Counted from the stretch's first letter, positions 1-11,828 are shown. The stretch: DNA of 64,000 bases from Tubiluchus corallicola (GCA_030141605.1 JAQGDQ010000257.1:1-64000); one strand, 5' to 3'. Made by a program: numbers and translations. Notes: generated by a model not told the origin, from the letters alone.

Positions 1-274
1 AAAAGTGATTGAGTTAGAGACGGTCTTAAAAAGCTTGATTTGTAGTAAAGAAAACTTTGTAAAAATCTGTTTAATTACCTATTTCTTAAGTGCAGTAAGT
101 ACAATGTTCCACTGTAAAGCCTGTTGTACATTTTTGGCTACACTACTGTATCACATTCAACATTGCACAGTCACTTCATCACAAATCCATCATTAATGTA
201 GTGTCTTTTATTTTTAAATGCTTGTTGCGAGTAATTTGGGATTTTCAGGTGATTTTCTTATTCAATTTCTTTAG

Positions 275-3200
275 CTCAACTCTAACGGAAAAACTGCATG
301 GGAATATGATGAAACTAGAGGCCAGTACTACTACCATGCATTTGACAATGAACAACCAGATCTGAACTTACGTGACCCGAATGTCAAGAAGGAGCTGGAG
401 GTATGTGAAAAGTATAAAATTTTTAGGTGTTTCTTAGAAAATTATTCAACTTGATGTGGTGATGTGTCTGCTGAGCACTACTTGACCTTTGTAACACTAT
501 CAGTAGCGTGTGATAAGAAGCGCTATACCAATATAAGATAGAGTAGAACTTCTGAATGTATTTAAGTATAGTAAACTCCGCATAACTCAAATCCAACCAG
601 ACCGAAAAGAAAACTTTTGAGTTAGGTAATGTTGACCATTGTCCAGCATAGAAACTCTAAACCCGTCCTCCAGACGAAGAGCGTAAACGACGAAATTTGA
701 TGACAGTTACATAGAGAATAGCAAATTGTGTAGTAAAACTTTTTTATGTTAGAAAAAGACACGTATACAACACTGTTGAACAATATGACATTGGGGCTGC
801 CAAAGTTTTATGTACTGCAGTTCCGTTCATTGATTGATGATCATTGCAGCATTTGTTGATGGCAAACACAAGTATAAAATGTAGATTGTAAATTGCATTT
901 TTGAGTTAGGTGAAGTAAATTACCTGTATTTTGATTAAGTGGACCATAATTTTTTATTTGAGTTAGGCGAAATTTTGAGTTAAACAATGATTTTTGTGAG
1001 AAAAACAAGGATTTCGTTCCGATGAAATTCTTTGAGCTGTGTGATTTTGAGTTACTGACAGTTTAATATAGATTTAAAATGATGTCTGCTTTTTTGTAAA
1101 TTCACCTAGGGACTCTTTCTAAGCTTAAAAACTCTAGTTTGTCTGGAGGGGAGTGTTAGTTCGAGAATTCTGTCGTATGTTCCTGCAAAATTAGAGTAGA
1201 CACCATTTGTGTCATTATTTTGCTAATACTGCAATGAGAAAATTGAATTCAGAGTAGTGCCACTTATTTGATGAGCATTTTGGATATTTTTTATAAATAA
1301 TGCTTTCTGCATGTAACTTGAAAATGCCTATGTGAAATCGTCATGTGTAGCGTAACCACAATCACCATTATCTTTTTTTATAACAGGGTATTCTCAAATT
1401 TTGGTTGGACAAGGGTGTAGATGGACTCGTCATTCGCGGAACAGCTTACTTGTTTGAGAGTGAAGACCTTTCTTCCAATAAGGTAGAAACTTTAAATTTT
1501 CTCAGTTAGTCAAGTAGTCTAGCTTCTCGTTAGAATTCTGTGCCACAATGCCTGGCTTGATGTAGAGGTGCATCTTTCTCTACTAAAACACTTTACTTGA
1601 TCTTGTATTATCTGAAATACATTTGTACATTGTTTTTCACTCCTGACTATTAAATTGTCTTTATAGTGTACTATTTTAAGAGTAAAGAAAAAGTAAAGGT
1701 TTTTTGTAAAATAAAACATTATTTGGTTATTCCTGCGAAATTTTGTCACAGGTATCTGGCAATATTCCAAATTGAAATTTGTTCCGTTTTTTGGTGCAAC
1801 ACTCGATATATTAATTTTGCAAATTAAGAAGTAGCTGATGTGTATTATCTACAAACTCACAGCCTGCACATATTCAAACTTGCAACCTGAATTCTATGCA
1901 GCTTAAACACCATTGTACAATGTTTTCAGACACAGACAATGTATTTGGATGAAACCTATGAAATCGTGCGAGAGTGGGCAAAAATTGTCGATAGTTATGG
2001 TGAAAATGAAGAAAAACAAACCAGGTAAATACAAAAACTTATACTGTATAAATGTAATATCTTATTTTTCATTGCTGAGTATTATCACTTTGCAATCATT
2101 TTAGCGGCTACCTGTGTGGTACACTATGATCAGTTAAGTACATGTTTTATCTTATAAATTATTGGACATTACTACAGCAGTTAATGATTGTAATGATGGA
2201 CTGTTATCTCACTTTCATATTAATGCTGAATGATTAGTGCTTTTGTAGTGTAGGGGGCACTTTCTAAATTCTGTTTTTGTCTTGCCTAAATAAATAATAG
2301 TAACCGTACATTCACTAATATTGTTCTAATGGCTGGTACTTTTCTGTTGAACATGAAATTATCAAGTACTACTGTTACGAATGACCATATTCCTTGGAAG
2401 GTGTTTACTAAACCATTACTTGTTTTAGGTTTTTGATAAATGACTGCAGCGGCGATCATGCAGCGACTGTGAAGTTCTTGAACTACGGCACCCACAGTGC
2501 CCTCTACATGGGTTTAACTGGAAAGGTTGGCGCTGACTGCAAGGCTAAGTGCATCAGAGAAAAGATAGAGAAGGGGCTGGATATGGATAACGTAGTTTTA
2601 GAAAGCAAGAGCTCAGCTACCCCTGTTCCTTGGATGGTATGTAATGGAATGAATAATTATGTATGATCGTGATGATTATGACAATGACTGTGTTGTGATT
2701 GCTGATAGCCAGTAACAGGTGATCATGATGATCTTTTTGTTACTCTTCTTGAGTTACATAGTATAGCATTTCTTGCTTATCAGTATTTTATACTTTTTTG
2801 TCTATAATCAAGTTTCCTATATCAGGCAGTCTAGCATAGGAAAACACTTGGCATTATTAAGTGGCTTTTTCATTATTCAAATCCTTACTAACTGGGCAAA
2901 AATAAATTTAATTATATGTAAAGGTTTATGTGTTTGTATGTTTAGGTTGGTGACCTGTCTAATGGGCGCATCGCATCTACAAAGGGAGCCAAGTACGTGA
3001 ACGCTATGAACATGCTAATTGGCACGCTACCTGGGGGCTCGGTCACGTATTATGGTGAAGAAATCGGCATGGAGAGCAAGACTGACATTCCGTTTAGCAA
3101 CACTAAAGATGCTCGTGCACTTAATAATCAGGTAATGCATTCTATCTTATTTGATTTCTACATTTATATTTTGTATTACTTTACTTTACTTTACTTTACT

Positions 3201-6200
3201 TTACTTTACTTTACTTTATTAGTGTTCAGAAATTCATGCAATACAAGAAAAAAATGACATACATGCAATTTCAATTTTGAAATATAGTGACACTGCATAC
3301 AAACAAAACAATTACTAATGAAACATTTATTATTAAATCTTCCTGTCATTTATACTTATTTAAATGAAAAATTTAATGATTACTTTAAAAATTTAAAATA
3401 AATTGTCATTCATTGGGCCTCATTTTCAATGATATGATCATTACATAGTATATTGTTCATCACGAATTAAAAACATTTTTTCAACAATAAATCAATAAAT
3501 GCCTTAATTCTAAATCATTACTTTCCATCGGGAATAAAAATTTATCAGCATCGCTCATAAAGAAAAATTCTGGTACAATTACATTGATGTGATTATAGAA
3601 TTTTGCTCTAAGATCATTGTAATATGGACATCTTACAAAAAAGTGTAATTCGTCTTCGATTTCATTTCTTAAACAGTATAAGCATATACGATTCTCGGTT
3701 GGGATTTTCCTAGGTTTAACGTACCTCCCTTTTTCAATACAAAGTATGAGAACTGATTCTTAATTTTGCAAAATAGTCTTATATAATGTAAAACAGGAGA
3801 ACAAACACGTACTTTATAAGGTCAGTTTCATTAACAGGTAGAAGCCTAACTAGGGCAAAAAGTCTTGTCATATTGTTTTTGTGGCTTTTTGTATATTGTA
3901 GCTTTCAGTCGGATTGTATAGTGTGAAGTCGTAAACTGGCAGAAACGACTTTAGAACTGCGGTCTTGAGAAAGAATGCCAAACACTGGAAAAAATATTTT
4001 GCTTGTAGTCCAAAACAAAGTATAATAGCAACAAAGTTGTGGTTCACTTTACGCCAAATCTTAGAGGCAGCACAACTCTTTCCACTCTGCCTCTTTTACA
4101 TCTGTTTTCTGCCTCGCCTTTTTTAAATGCCTGGAGTGTTTTTTATACTAGTTACTACTCATCGTAACATTGAGGATGTAAGTATAAAAAACTAGGTGAA
4201 ACTATTGTACGTTGTGGCGTTGCACGATGGTCTGACCTGGCACAATGTTTAGCGGAAATAAGCAATTGCCATAAGGACATAGTCCCACAAAAAACTGAAA
4301 CAGTGAAATATACAAGATTGTCCAGGAAAAATCAATACCATAACAAAATATAAATTTGTTGGTTGTTGTTGTTTTTTTTTTTGTGTTTTTGTGGTTTTTT
4401 TTTTTGGTGTTGTTTTTGGGTTGTGTGTGGGTTGTTTTGCAAAAACTACTGCGTTAAAAATGCCAACATCATATTATCGACGTTCTAGTATAGTTTTAGT
4501 TTTTATTCAGAGGAAAATACAGCTCACTATAAAATGATGCTTATTTGCGAGCTTTTTCGTGTTAAAGCCAAATTTCCACTCGCTATTCTGAGATATAAAG
4601 AAGCCAAATTTTCGTTTTTCTCTTATAGGCAACCTACAAAGAAGTATCGCGGGATCCATCCAGAACACCGATGCAGTGGAACTCGAATACTGGTGCAGGT
4701 TTTACTAGTGGTGAACCTTGGTTGCCATTTGGCAATCTAGACATCAATGTGAAGGTAAGTTTCCATCCAGATAGTTCAGAAGTAGTCGTATATTTGCAAT
4801 ATTTTTCTGGCAAGCCAGGTCATACAAACAGGTGGTCACTAAGGAAATTTTTATATTTCTCAAACTATAACTTTCATATTTTTAGAATTCACTGTGTGTT
4901 AGTTGATGTTATTGGTATTATTCCGGTTTCGGCAGCAAGTTTTTATTTAAGTAATTTCAACGCAAATTATTGTGTCATATTAAGAATATATTTAAGTGTT
5001 TGCTAAATATTTGGTTTTGTTAACTAGATCACTTTGTTTATTTAACCAGTAATCTTTAAGATTTTTCTTTGAGAAGTATTTTTCTCTGATTTGCATCCAC
5101 ATGAATATTAACATCTTTATTTTTCATTTCTAACATTCCAAAGTTAGACTAGTATCACTATTGATGTTGTAGCGTCGGCGTAGCAGTAGTTGCTCGCCAA
5201 AATGTTAGAAATTTAAACTAAAAATGTCCTAAAAAAATCTGACTATAGCGAGTAATTAATTACATTACAGTTTTCTTTTCAACCTTTACTTTGTCATAAT
5301 GAACCAATCACTAACCCTTTTAAATCCTGCTTAACACGTTCGATCTGTCACTGATTCACTAAATGTTTTTTCTTTGCAATCTTTCATTTTATGGTCAAAT
5401 CGCTCTTAACAAGCTCTGCGATAGTGTGGCATGCTTTGAACATGATTTAAAATTATCTTCGAATTTTATAGATTATAATTTTTAGCCTCTGGCAATAATT
5501 TTGTTATTCGATCTGGTGGGCTTTCGTATCTTAGAATTTTCGTATTATGAGACAAGATTTACCCTATGGTTCCAGCCCCCCCCCCCAAACAGTCGTGTAA
5601 AGTGTAAATATTGTACCCACCCGAAAGAAATATGTTCGTTAATGACCAATTGTCGAAGGGTTTCGCTCATATTCCCTTGCGATAGCACTTAAATGCATGC
5701 CACTTTCATATTTAGCTAGAATTTCAAGCTTTGTTTCCATCGACATCATCCTTTCCTTCTTATCACTACCACTGGCACTTGCTTTTTTAAGACCCATGGT
5801 TATTGAATGCATTCACGTGAGATAAGAGCACAACAAAGTGTTCACGTGATGCTACGAAATGCATTCTAGGAGGACCGCTGTCGGGCGGCACTTTCGATTT
5901 TCGTATTCTGAATTTTTCGTATAATAGGGTTTTCGTAAGTCGAGGTTCCACTATATTTGTTATGAGATGTAATAATTATGTGTTGTGTCGAAGTAAAATA
6001 AGTTTGAATTTGAAATTACTCGTTAATCGCTAGTTATTGTTTTTATTACAAATATTGCCTTCAGTCATATAAACTGCTTGTTACAGGATCAAGAAAATGG
6101 CACCAGTTCCTCATTGAACATCTACAAGAAAGTGGCAGCGCTACGTCAGACTGATGCAGCTTTCAAGAGCAGCGCTTACAAATTTTACGGTGACAGCGAC

Positions 6201-6491
6201 AATATTATTGCATTCATGCGCAGCCCCGTGTGGGATGAGGAGGAAGAAGAAGAAGAAAAACAACCTACATCTTATCTTGTCATTCTTAACCTAGGTGACG
6301 CTAGCGAGGGAAATTTTGATTGGTTGCCAAAAGGAGGAGAGTTGGTGTTGGACACCAATGGCAATTCTGGTGGCCAGTTAAATCAGACTTCCATTGCACC
6401 AGGTGATGGTTCTATCATTAAATACATGGGAAAAGAACATCTGGAGGGTCAGCCGAAAAACGGTGAAGAATCGGCCGCGGCAACGGAGTAA
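275..6491 (+). CDS. SLC3A-type amino-acid transporter heavy chain (GH13-like), 3' part
   Basis: Seven exons with matching phases: 275-400, 1387-1482, 1930-2024, 2429-2636, 2946-3131, 4629-4754, 6087-6491 (stop TAA), giving about 413 C-terminal residues of a family usually ~600-700 long; the 5' exons, with the cytoplasmic and transmembrane part, lie left of the window. Seen: GH13/maltase signatures YYHAFDNEQPDLNLRDP, FWLDKGVDGL, TLPGGSVTYYGEEIGM and SRTPMQW. The strand-4 motif usually ending in the nucleophile Asp (FRIDAV) reads LVIRGT, so Asp is Arg; the acid/base region (usually TEAY) reads NDCS; the NHD region is WMVGDLSNGRIAS. All three catalytic positions therefore look lost. Family knowledge: SLC3A proteins (rBAT, 4F2hc/CD98hc) are type II membrane glycoproteins that chaperone SLC7 amino-acid exchangers; 4F2hc also has Arg at the nucleophile position. 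The C-terminus is acidic (six Glu near residue 55 of the last exon). Introns hold a pogo-like MITE, a LINE fragment and a Tigger remnant; introns 3 and 4 show nothing. An inactive maltase-like protein is the alternative. Confidence 0.85.
569..1068. mobile_element. pogo/Tigger-like MITE
   Basis: The two ends are imperfect inverted repeats. The left end reads TAGTAAACTCCGCATAACTC and the reverse complement of the right end reads TATTAAACTGTCAGTAACTC, each bordered by a TA that could be the target duplication. The motif TTTTGAGTTAGG recurs internally. No coding capacity is seen. It lies in the first intron visible in the window. The exact ends are uncertain by a few bases. Confidence 0.55.
3175..3219. 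repeat. (ACTTT)n microsatellite
   Basis: About nine uninterrupted copies of the pentamer ACTTT just downstream of the exon ending at 3131, inside an intron. Confidence 0.9.
3481..3760 (-). mobile_element. LINE reverse-transcriptase C-terminal fragment
   Basis: On the minus strand an open segment ends at a TGA (3481-3483). It contains GRYVKPRKIPTENRICLYC, then EDELHFFVRCPYYNDLR and MSDADKFLF. This is the C-terminal cysteine/histidine (zf-RVT-like) region found at the end of many animal non-LTR reverse transcriptases (C-x2-C, H, C). Farther upstream the frame is broken: the FSYF segment continues in another frame. It is a dead 5'-truncated copy in antisense orientation in an intron of the SLC3A-like gene. 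Confidence 0.75.
5505..5953 (-). mobile_element. Tigger/pogo remnant with transposase N-terminus
   Basis: The right end, read on the minus strand, is TAGTGGAACCTCGACTTACG, the typical pogo/Tigger terminal pattern, next to TA at 5954-5955. Inside, minus-strand 5797-5639 encodes 52 residues beginning MGLKKASASGSDKKERMM, followed by KLEILAKYESGMHLSAIARE and NPSTIGH. This matches the helix-turn-helix start of CENP-B/Tigger transposases, and it stops early at TAA. The left side (5518-5575) carries a diverged copy of the right-end sequence in direct orientation, so the left boundary may reflect a second, nested element. Intronic, non-autonomous. Confidence 0.65.
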
Positions 6492-7484
6492 TAAGCTTAT
6501 TGCCTCAAGTTTTGGAATAATACAAGATTTATCAAAAAAAATGTTTGCTTTCATTGTGGTGTGTAAACGAGAAATATATTTACCGTCTTTGTGTATCGGT
6601 GATTCCTGCTTTCCAATCCACCGATAACTAACTGCAATAGCTACTGTTCACTTTTGTTTCATGTTTATTCTAGGTGTCTGATGGTGAAATCAGTTTTCAT
6701 TACTCAAAGTATATTTAAAATGTATCATAAATGGATATAATTACTAAGTTGGTGCGTTTTAAAATACAGCACTACCATTGAGTAAGTGTTTACCTCAAAT
6801 CAGAACTCATTACTGGTGGGTTCGAAAGCATTGTATTCTTTTTAACTGTAACATGAAATGGCGATTCGGTGAATAGTCTATAATTTGTTTGTGCATTGTG
6901 TATGTATCAAACTAAATATAACTAATGTGCGTCTCACTAGCTAAGTCAAACACTTGAGTTGAGAGATAAAGAGTTACTACAAATTCAATGTCTGTTAGAT
7001 ACTTTTGGTTTTTTACATGTAGTAGCTTGTCCAGTTATAGATGTTGGTGTACCTCTGCTTAGGAAATAAAGGGTTTACCCCTGCTCTGAATTGCCCAGAA
7101 AAGTGGGGTCCTGTTAAACCCACTTCCAAAACACTGCAAAAAATTTCTGTTAAATACTATACACCAATTTGGGTAATTGGGGAAATATCCTTCATGATAT
7201 GGATTTATTATTGGCCACACAGAGCACCAAAATCGGCTGATTTCTGCCTTTCATTTTAATGAATAACTTTCTACGTGTTTGATAAATTGAAAGACAATTT
7301 TGCCATTGAAATTGAGGATCAAGCAACATTATCTTCTACTTGTTTTACGCCACTTGTAGTCCAATTGCAATTTAGTTATGGCTCCGAAATTTTTGTGTGA
7401 TAAGCTAGCTGCTAGCCCATCTACCAAGTACATTATTATTGGTCATAAAAATTTAATGTACCTGAAATAATTTGGCATTTGTTG

Positions 7485-7490
7485 AATAAA
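7485..7490 (+). promoter_or_regulatory. candidate poly(A) signal AATAAA of the SLC3A-like gene
   Basis: Canonical AATAAA about 1 kb after the stop codon, the last plus-strand one before the convergent neighbour. An earlier AATAAA near 7064 is an alternative. Inferred from position only. Confidence 0.4.
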
Positions 7491-7530
7491 ATTACAGAGC
7501 AATTACAGTTGTGAACTTTTTTGTTTACGT

Positions 7531-7536
7531 TTTATT
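7531..7536 (-). promoter_or_regulatory. candidate poly(A) signal AATAAA of TRAPPC12
   Basis: Minus-strand AATAAA (TTTATT on the plus strand). It would give TRAPPC12 a 3'UTR of about 1.3 kb and make the two convergent transcripts meet or overlap by a few tens of bases. Position-based inference. Confidence 0.3.
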
Positions 7537-7740
7537 GTGTTGACAGCCGTATTTCACAAATAGATACCTAAAAATACAGATACACATAATAACAATTGAA
7601 TTTGAAATATCTTTAGGAATGCACTATACTGCAAATGCATTTCCGTGACTATTTGAACATAGCTAAGAGTAGGTTAGGTATAATAATTTTACACCAGGAA
7701 GCCAATGCAATCTGCTTCAGTGTAAGGCAGCATGAAAAGC

Positions 7741-8220
7741 TTAAAGGAAAGAACAAGTCACTTAAGATGCTGGGTTTGTTTCACTGTTATCACTTAAACT
7801 TAAAAAAATAAAGATATTTGCAAAGAACTGCCTGTAAAGCACAAATTTAAAATATATAATTATACTACCTCTGAATAGAAATTTTCAGGAATGGTGGTTG
7901 CCGCTTTCAGGAGACTTCATAGCTTTCCGTAAGTGCGCACTGCGTAAACTAATTCAAACTTCTACAGCTTACTACGTTCACGTAAAAATATTACAAAATT
8001 AGCTATCTATGTTTTTATAAAACCTTATAATTTTGGTGAAGACTAGCTATCTATGTTTTTATAAAACATAATTTTGGTGAAGACTGACAGTGCGCTACTT
8101 TTCTTAAACGAATGACGTCACTGGAAGAATGAGCATTGAAAATGGGAGTGCCTGAGTGTGTGGTGATTTTACTAGTTACACGAGACACTTATTGCAGTTT
8201 ACTAACTCCTAACATTTTTC
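7741..8220. repeat. dispersed ~475-bp repeat, copy 1
   Basis: It shares a long, clearly homologous sequence with 26501-26970 in the same orientation. Shared blocks include the start TTAAAGGAAAGAACAAGTCA, then CTATCACTTAAACTTA, ACCTCTGAAT, GACAGTGCGCTACTTTTCTT, GAATGACGT and the end CTTATTGCAGTTT. This copy has an internal tandem duplication of ~43 bp (8000-8085, AGCTATCTATGTTTTTATAA twice). No clear terminal inverted repeats or coding potential were found. The family is unknown. It lies in or next to the 3'UTR of TRAPPC12. Confidence 0.75.
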
Positions 8221-9169
8221 AAGAACATTGAAATAATATCGTGAACATAATGCCTAACCTCTTACAAGGCTTGCTCTTTTCTTTAATCAAATGGAAGAAT
8301 TCTTTAGAAACTGACGTCTATTTAAAACTACTGTGTTATGCTAATTTTAATGAAGCTGTGGAGAAACCATCACCATGTTGAGTAGCAGCAATCTCTAATA
8401 AACCTTGTTTCTTCTTGAGGGCTTTAGAAGATTCAAGTTCATATAATGTGCATAAATTAAAGACTGCCCCATCGTGCAAACTACCCAGTGAATCTGACCT
8501 AATCAGTTCCTCAAGTGTAGATATAGCTTCTTTCAATTTGCCATGATAGAGGAGGCACACAGCCACGTTATTGACGGCGCTGATATTGCGAGGATTGACA
8601 TTTTTTGCTTCTCTAAATAATGCCAATGCCTCCGAATAGGATCCCTTGGCGATGCACAAGTAACCACTGTTCATTAGCCGTTGCAGTTTACTAACTCCTA
8701 ACATTTTTCAAGAACATTGAAATAATATCGTGAACATAATGCCTAACCTCTTAGAAGGCTTGCTCTTTTCTTTAATCAAATGGAAGAATCCTTTAGAAAC
8801 TGACGTCTATTTAAAACTACTGTGTTATGCTAATTTTAATGAAGCTGTGGAGAAACCATCACCATGTTGAGTAGCAGCAATCTCTAATAAACCTTGTTTC
8901 TTCTTGAGGGCTTTAGAAGATTCAAGTTCATATAATGTGCATAAATTAAAGACTGCCCCATCGTGCAAACTACCCAGTGAATCTGACCTAATCAGTTCCT
9001 CAAGTGTAGATATAGCTTCTTTCAATTTGCCATGATAGAGGAGGCACACAGCCACGTTATTGACGGCGCTGATATTGCGAGGATTGACATTTTTTGCTTC
9101 TCTAAATAATGCCAATGCCTCCGAATAGGATCCCTTGGCGATGCACAAGTAACCACTGTTCATTAGCCG
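8192..9169. repeat. 489-bp direct tandem duplication of the TRAPPC12 3' end
   Basis: Two adjacent units, 8192-8680 and 8681-9169, are nearly identical; I see two substitutions (C/G in CTTAC/GAAGG and T/C in GAATT/CCTTT). Each holds the last ~111 codons plus the stop of TRAPPC12, the proximal 3'UTR and about 30 bp of the dispersed repeat end. The near identity implies a recent event or an assembly artefact. Confidence 0.9.
8336..8704 (-). pseudogene. duplicated C-terminal piece of TRAPPC12
   Basis: This is the downstream copy of the tandem duplication. From QRLMNSGYLCIAKGSYSEAL to the final LKLA and stop it repeats the C-terminal ~113 residues of TRAPPC12 without change. It lacks the rest of the gene and has no splice acceptor at the junction: the reading frame simply enters it from duplicated 3'UTR sequence (MLGVSKL). 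In the transcript of the intact gene it would lie in the 3'UTR, after the stop at 8825-8827. Probably untranslated. Confidence 0.75.
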
Positions 9170-11243
9170 TTGTGACACTTTTTCAACTGTTTCGTCACCA
9201 CTTTGGGCGTTAACTCGATAGAAACAGTTTTCGGCCGCAGTAATGCAACCAATCTGTAGATACATGCGACCAATGTTACTAAGCATTTCAGCAGGATTAT
9301 CGGAATCTTTTTCAACTATCTGCTCTGCAACTTGAGCTGCTAAATTACAGTCTTTTATCACTAACAGCACATGAACTAATGCATATAATAATTTTATTTC
9401 CCTCTTCTTCCACAGTTTTATCGATGCCTCTTTCTGTTCTGCGCTAATTACGACCATGCTTCCGTCTTCAGGGCGACCTTCAGCTAAATTCTGTAAGATC
9501 TTAGACACCACTGAACACATTGAATGTAACCTATTAACACTCTCGTTTGGCTTTCCTGTGTATTGTGGAAGTTCCGCATGAAGAAGACGGAAACTAAATG
9601 GAACCATTGAACCCTTCCTGCCTTTGTAAACATCGGGATAGAATTCATAGTACAAGTCCGGTCTATCCAGGTCCCCGAAAGACTCTATTTCAACTTCGGC
9701 AAAGCTGTACTTCTGCAGCCGTACCATTAAAGCCATACGCAAGAACCAAAGCTGCAGTGTCTGAGGAGTATTTGTGCTCGGATGCCCGCCCATATCTGGA
9801 CCTTGGCCAAGTCCAGTTAACAACTGCCCCGTCAGATCAATAGCAGCATGATAATTACGTGCATTAATAAGATTAACTAGTCCATCCATATCATACGTAA
9901 TCCTATCCTGAATCAAAGAAGTGCGTTTGACAGCTTCATGCTCTCCCATGTACTTCACCACCAGGTCACGAACAGGATCTCCCATTGTTTCTTGAATAAT
10001 TATTCCTGGCATAGTTAACAAGTCTTGACTAATAACACTAATTCCTCGTGCAGCATCAATCAAAGACTGCCTGGTGCGTTCTGACGGAATCCAGGCGTCA
10101 ACACTCGTATCAAAATCACTACCCATTCCAACAGTAGCAAAAAACTCCGAAGCACTTTCAGTTGAGACCTGGGATGTGAAAATTGAAGCTTGTCCCTCAG
10201 AAGACTGACTTGCGGTATGTTTACGTTGTACATTCTTCTCGGTGGCTTCATTGCTAATGCTATCGAAAAATGCTTTGCCTTCTGTGTCTCCTGCCGTCTC
10301 CCTGTCGGACATTTTAAAGAAATTTATCGCATCTTCCTCAGGAGGCACATTAACTTCTGCCAAGACACTCAACTGAGACGTAGTACTAGTAGGAACTTCA
10401 CCGGCCTCTTCAGCAAAATATTTACACAAATCTGGTTTTGAATTCGGGCTGCCAATTGGTTGCACCTCATATCCATGATCACTTCTGATTAAGATGCTGA
10501 GGCCATTATCATCTTGAGCATCATCATCGACAGCTGCTTGATCTCGTTCTTTAGTATCATCACAGCACAGTGGTTCAGTAACATTAGCTTCAGAATCGTC
10601 AGCAGCTGTGCTCACAGATTTTTGGTCCACACTGTCACCATAACCTGGAATTGTGTCTCTGTCGGAATCTTCAGCTGTGACACCTGTATCTTTTAACAAC
10701 ATCTCTGGTGTTTTGCAGGATCCGTCTTCAGGTGCTGTAAAGAAAATTTGCGGTCCAGTTAATCTAACAGATTTGAACGTCTGATATAAAAAAATTAGAA
10801 TTTACATACACTTTATTGTATTTGAACACTCAGTAGCTATATATGTATTGTTAACAGTTTAGCCGATTCTTGCAGAATAATACACAAATTATGTCAAACC
10901 TTTACCACCAGAGATGAGAATGACAAATTATACTAGTGCAATTTATAAAGGTGACACAAATGTGCTGCTCGAAGCTTTTAAATAACTTAACGGCAGTCAA
11001 AAGAATAGGTAAAGAATTGAAATTGAATTGAACTTCATAGAAGAATTCTCATTTTTCCAATTATTCTTCCAATCAATAGTTAATAGTCTTTCCGCAGAAT
11101 GAAAGTAATATGCAGTTACAGACTGGCATTTTGAGTATTTCTGATAAAGCAAATTTAAATAGTAACCTACCAACAGAATCATCCAAACAAATGGACTCTT
11201 CCAGCAAAGCGTCTGACAAATCCGGTGGACGAAGAGACGTCAT
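8825..11243 (-). CDS. TRAPPC12: TRAPP complex subunit 12 (TRAPPC12/TTC15)
   Basis: Two exons: 11171-11243 (start ATG at 11241-11243, MTSLRPPDLSDALLEE) and 8825-10734. The single intron joins GTTG to CACCTGAA (SVAPEDG). Total about 660 residues, close to the ~735 of the vertebrate protein. The N-terminal third is acidic and low-complexity. The conserved part starts near ITYDMDGLVNLINARNYHAA and includes LQLWFLRMALMVRLQKYSFA, DRPDLYYEFYPDVYKGRKGS and MVPFSFRLLHAELPQY, followed by TPR helices (GYLCIAKGSYSEALALFREA, NPRNISAVNNVAVCLLYHGK). It ends LKLA like other TRAPPC12 proteins. Known role: metazoan TRAPPIII subunit acting in ER-to-Golgi traffic; the vertebrate protein also has a mitotic kinetochore role. 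One very long exon in an intron-rich genome is notable. Its 3' end is tandemly duplicated just downstream, and it converges on the SLC3A-like gene. Confidence 0.95.
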
Positions 11244-11559
11244 CCTTTGGATTTAGTCACTTCTAATTTTACAAAACTTTCATGATTAAAGATAGTAGCA
11301 TTTAATTTATTTAATCCACCGCGACCAAAGCACTGTACCGAGTACGTAGAAAAAATCTAATTCTAACTTGTAAAATCTAATTTATAACACATCATTACGC
11401 TAATCCACCTACGTTTTGTGAATTGCGCCTCGTACAATTCCACGCAGCCTGTGAAATTTAGCTGAGGAGCAAAGCTTGAAAGCTGAACATGATGAGCACA
11501 ATTCACGCACTTTCTAAGCGCACTTCATTAACGTTAATGATTATTGCTTTTCTCATAAA

Positions 11560-11828
11560 TTGGACCTAAAAATAATAATAATAGCTGCGTCAGTACTGTT
11601 GTTGCTGTTTTACTATTTACCATCGCTATCATCAGCTTATCATTATTGTTATTATTACCATTATCATAATAATAATTATTCTTATCGTTATCATAATGAT
11701 GATGATGATGATCATCATCATCATCATCATAATAATAATCTATATATTAATTTCGCTGGTATATATATATATATATATATATGCATATATATATATACAT
11801 ATATATATATTTATATATATATATATAA
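11560..11828. repeat. microsatellite cluster: (ATT/ATC)n, (ATG)n/(CAT)n palindrome, (AT)n
   Basis: Imperfect trinucleotide runs lead to a perfect inverted repeat in which ATG repeats face CAT repeats around GATC (centre about 11711). An AT-dinucleotide tract follows (about 11760-11828). Reading frames here are low-complexity and not genes. It sits upstream of TRAPPC12. Confidence 0.9.
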
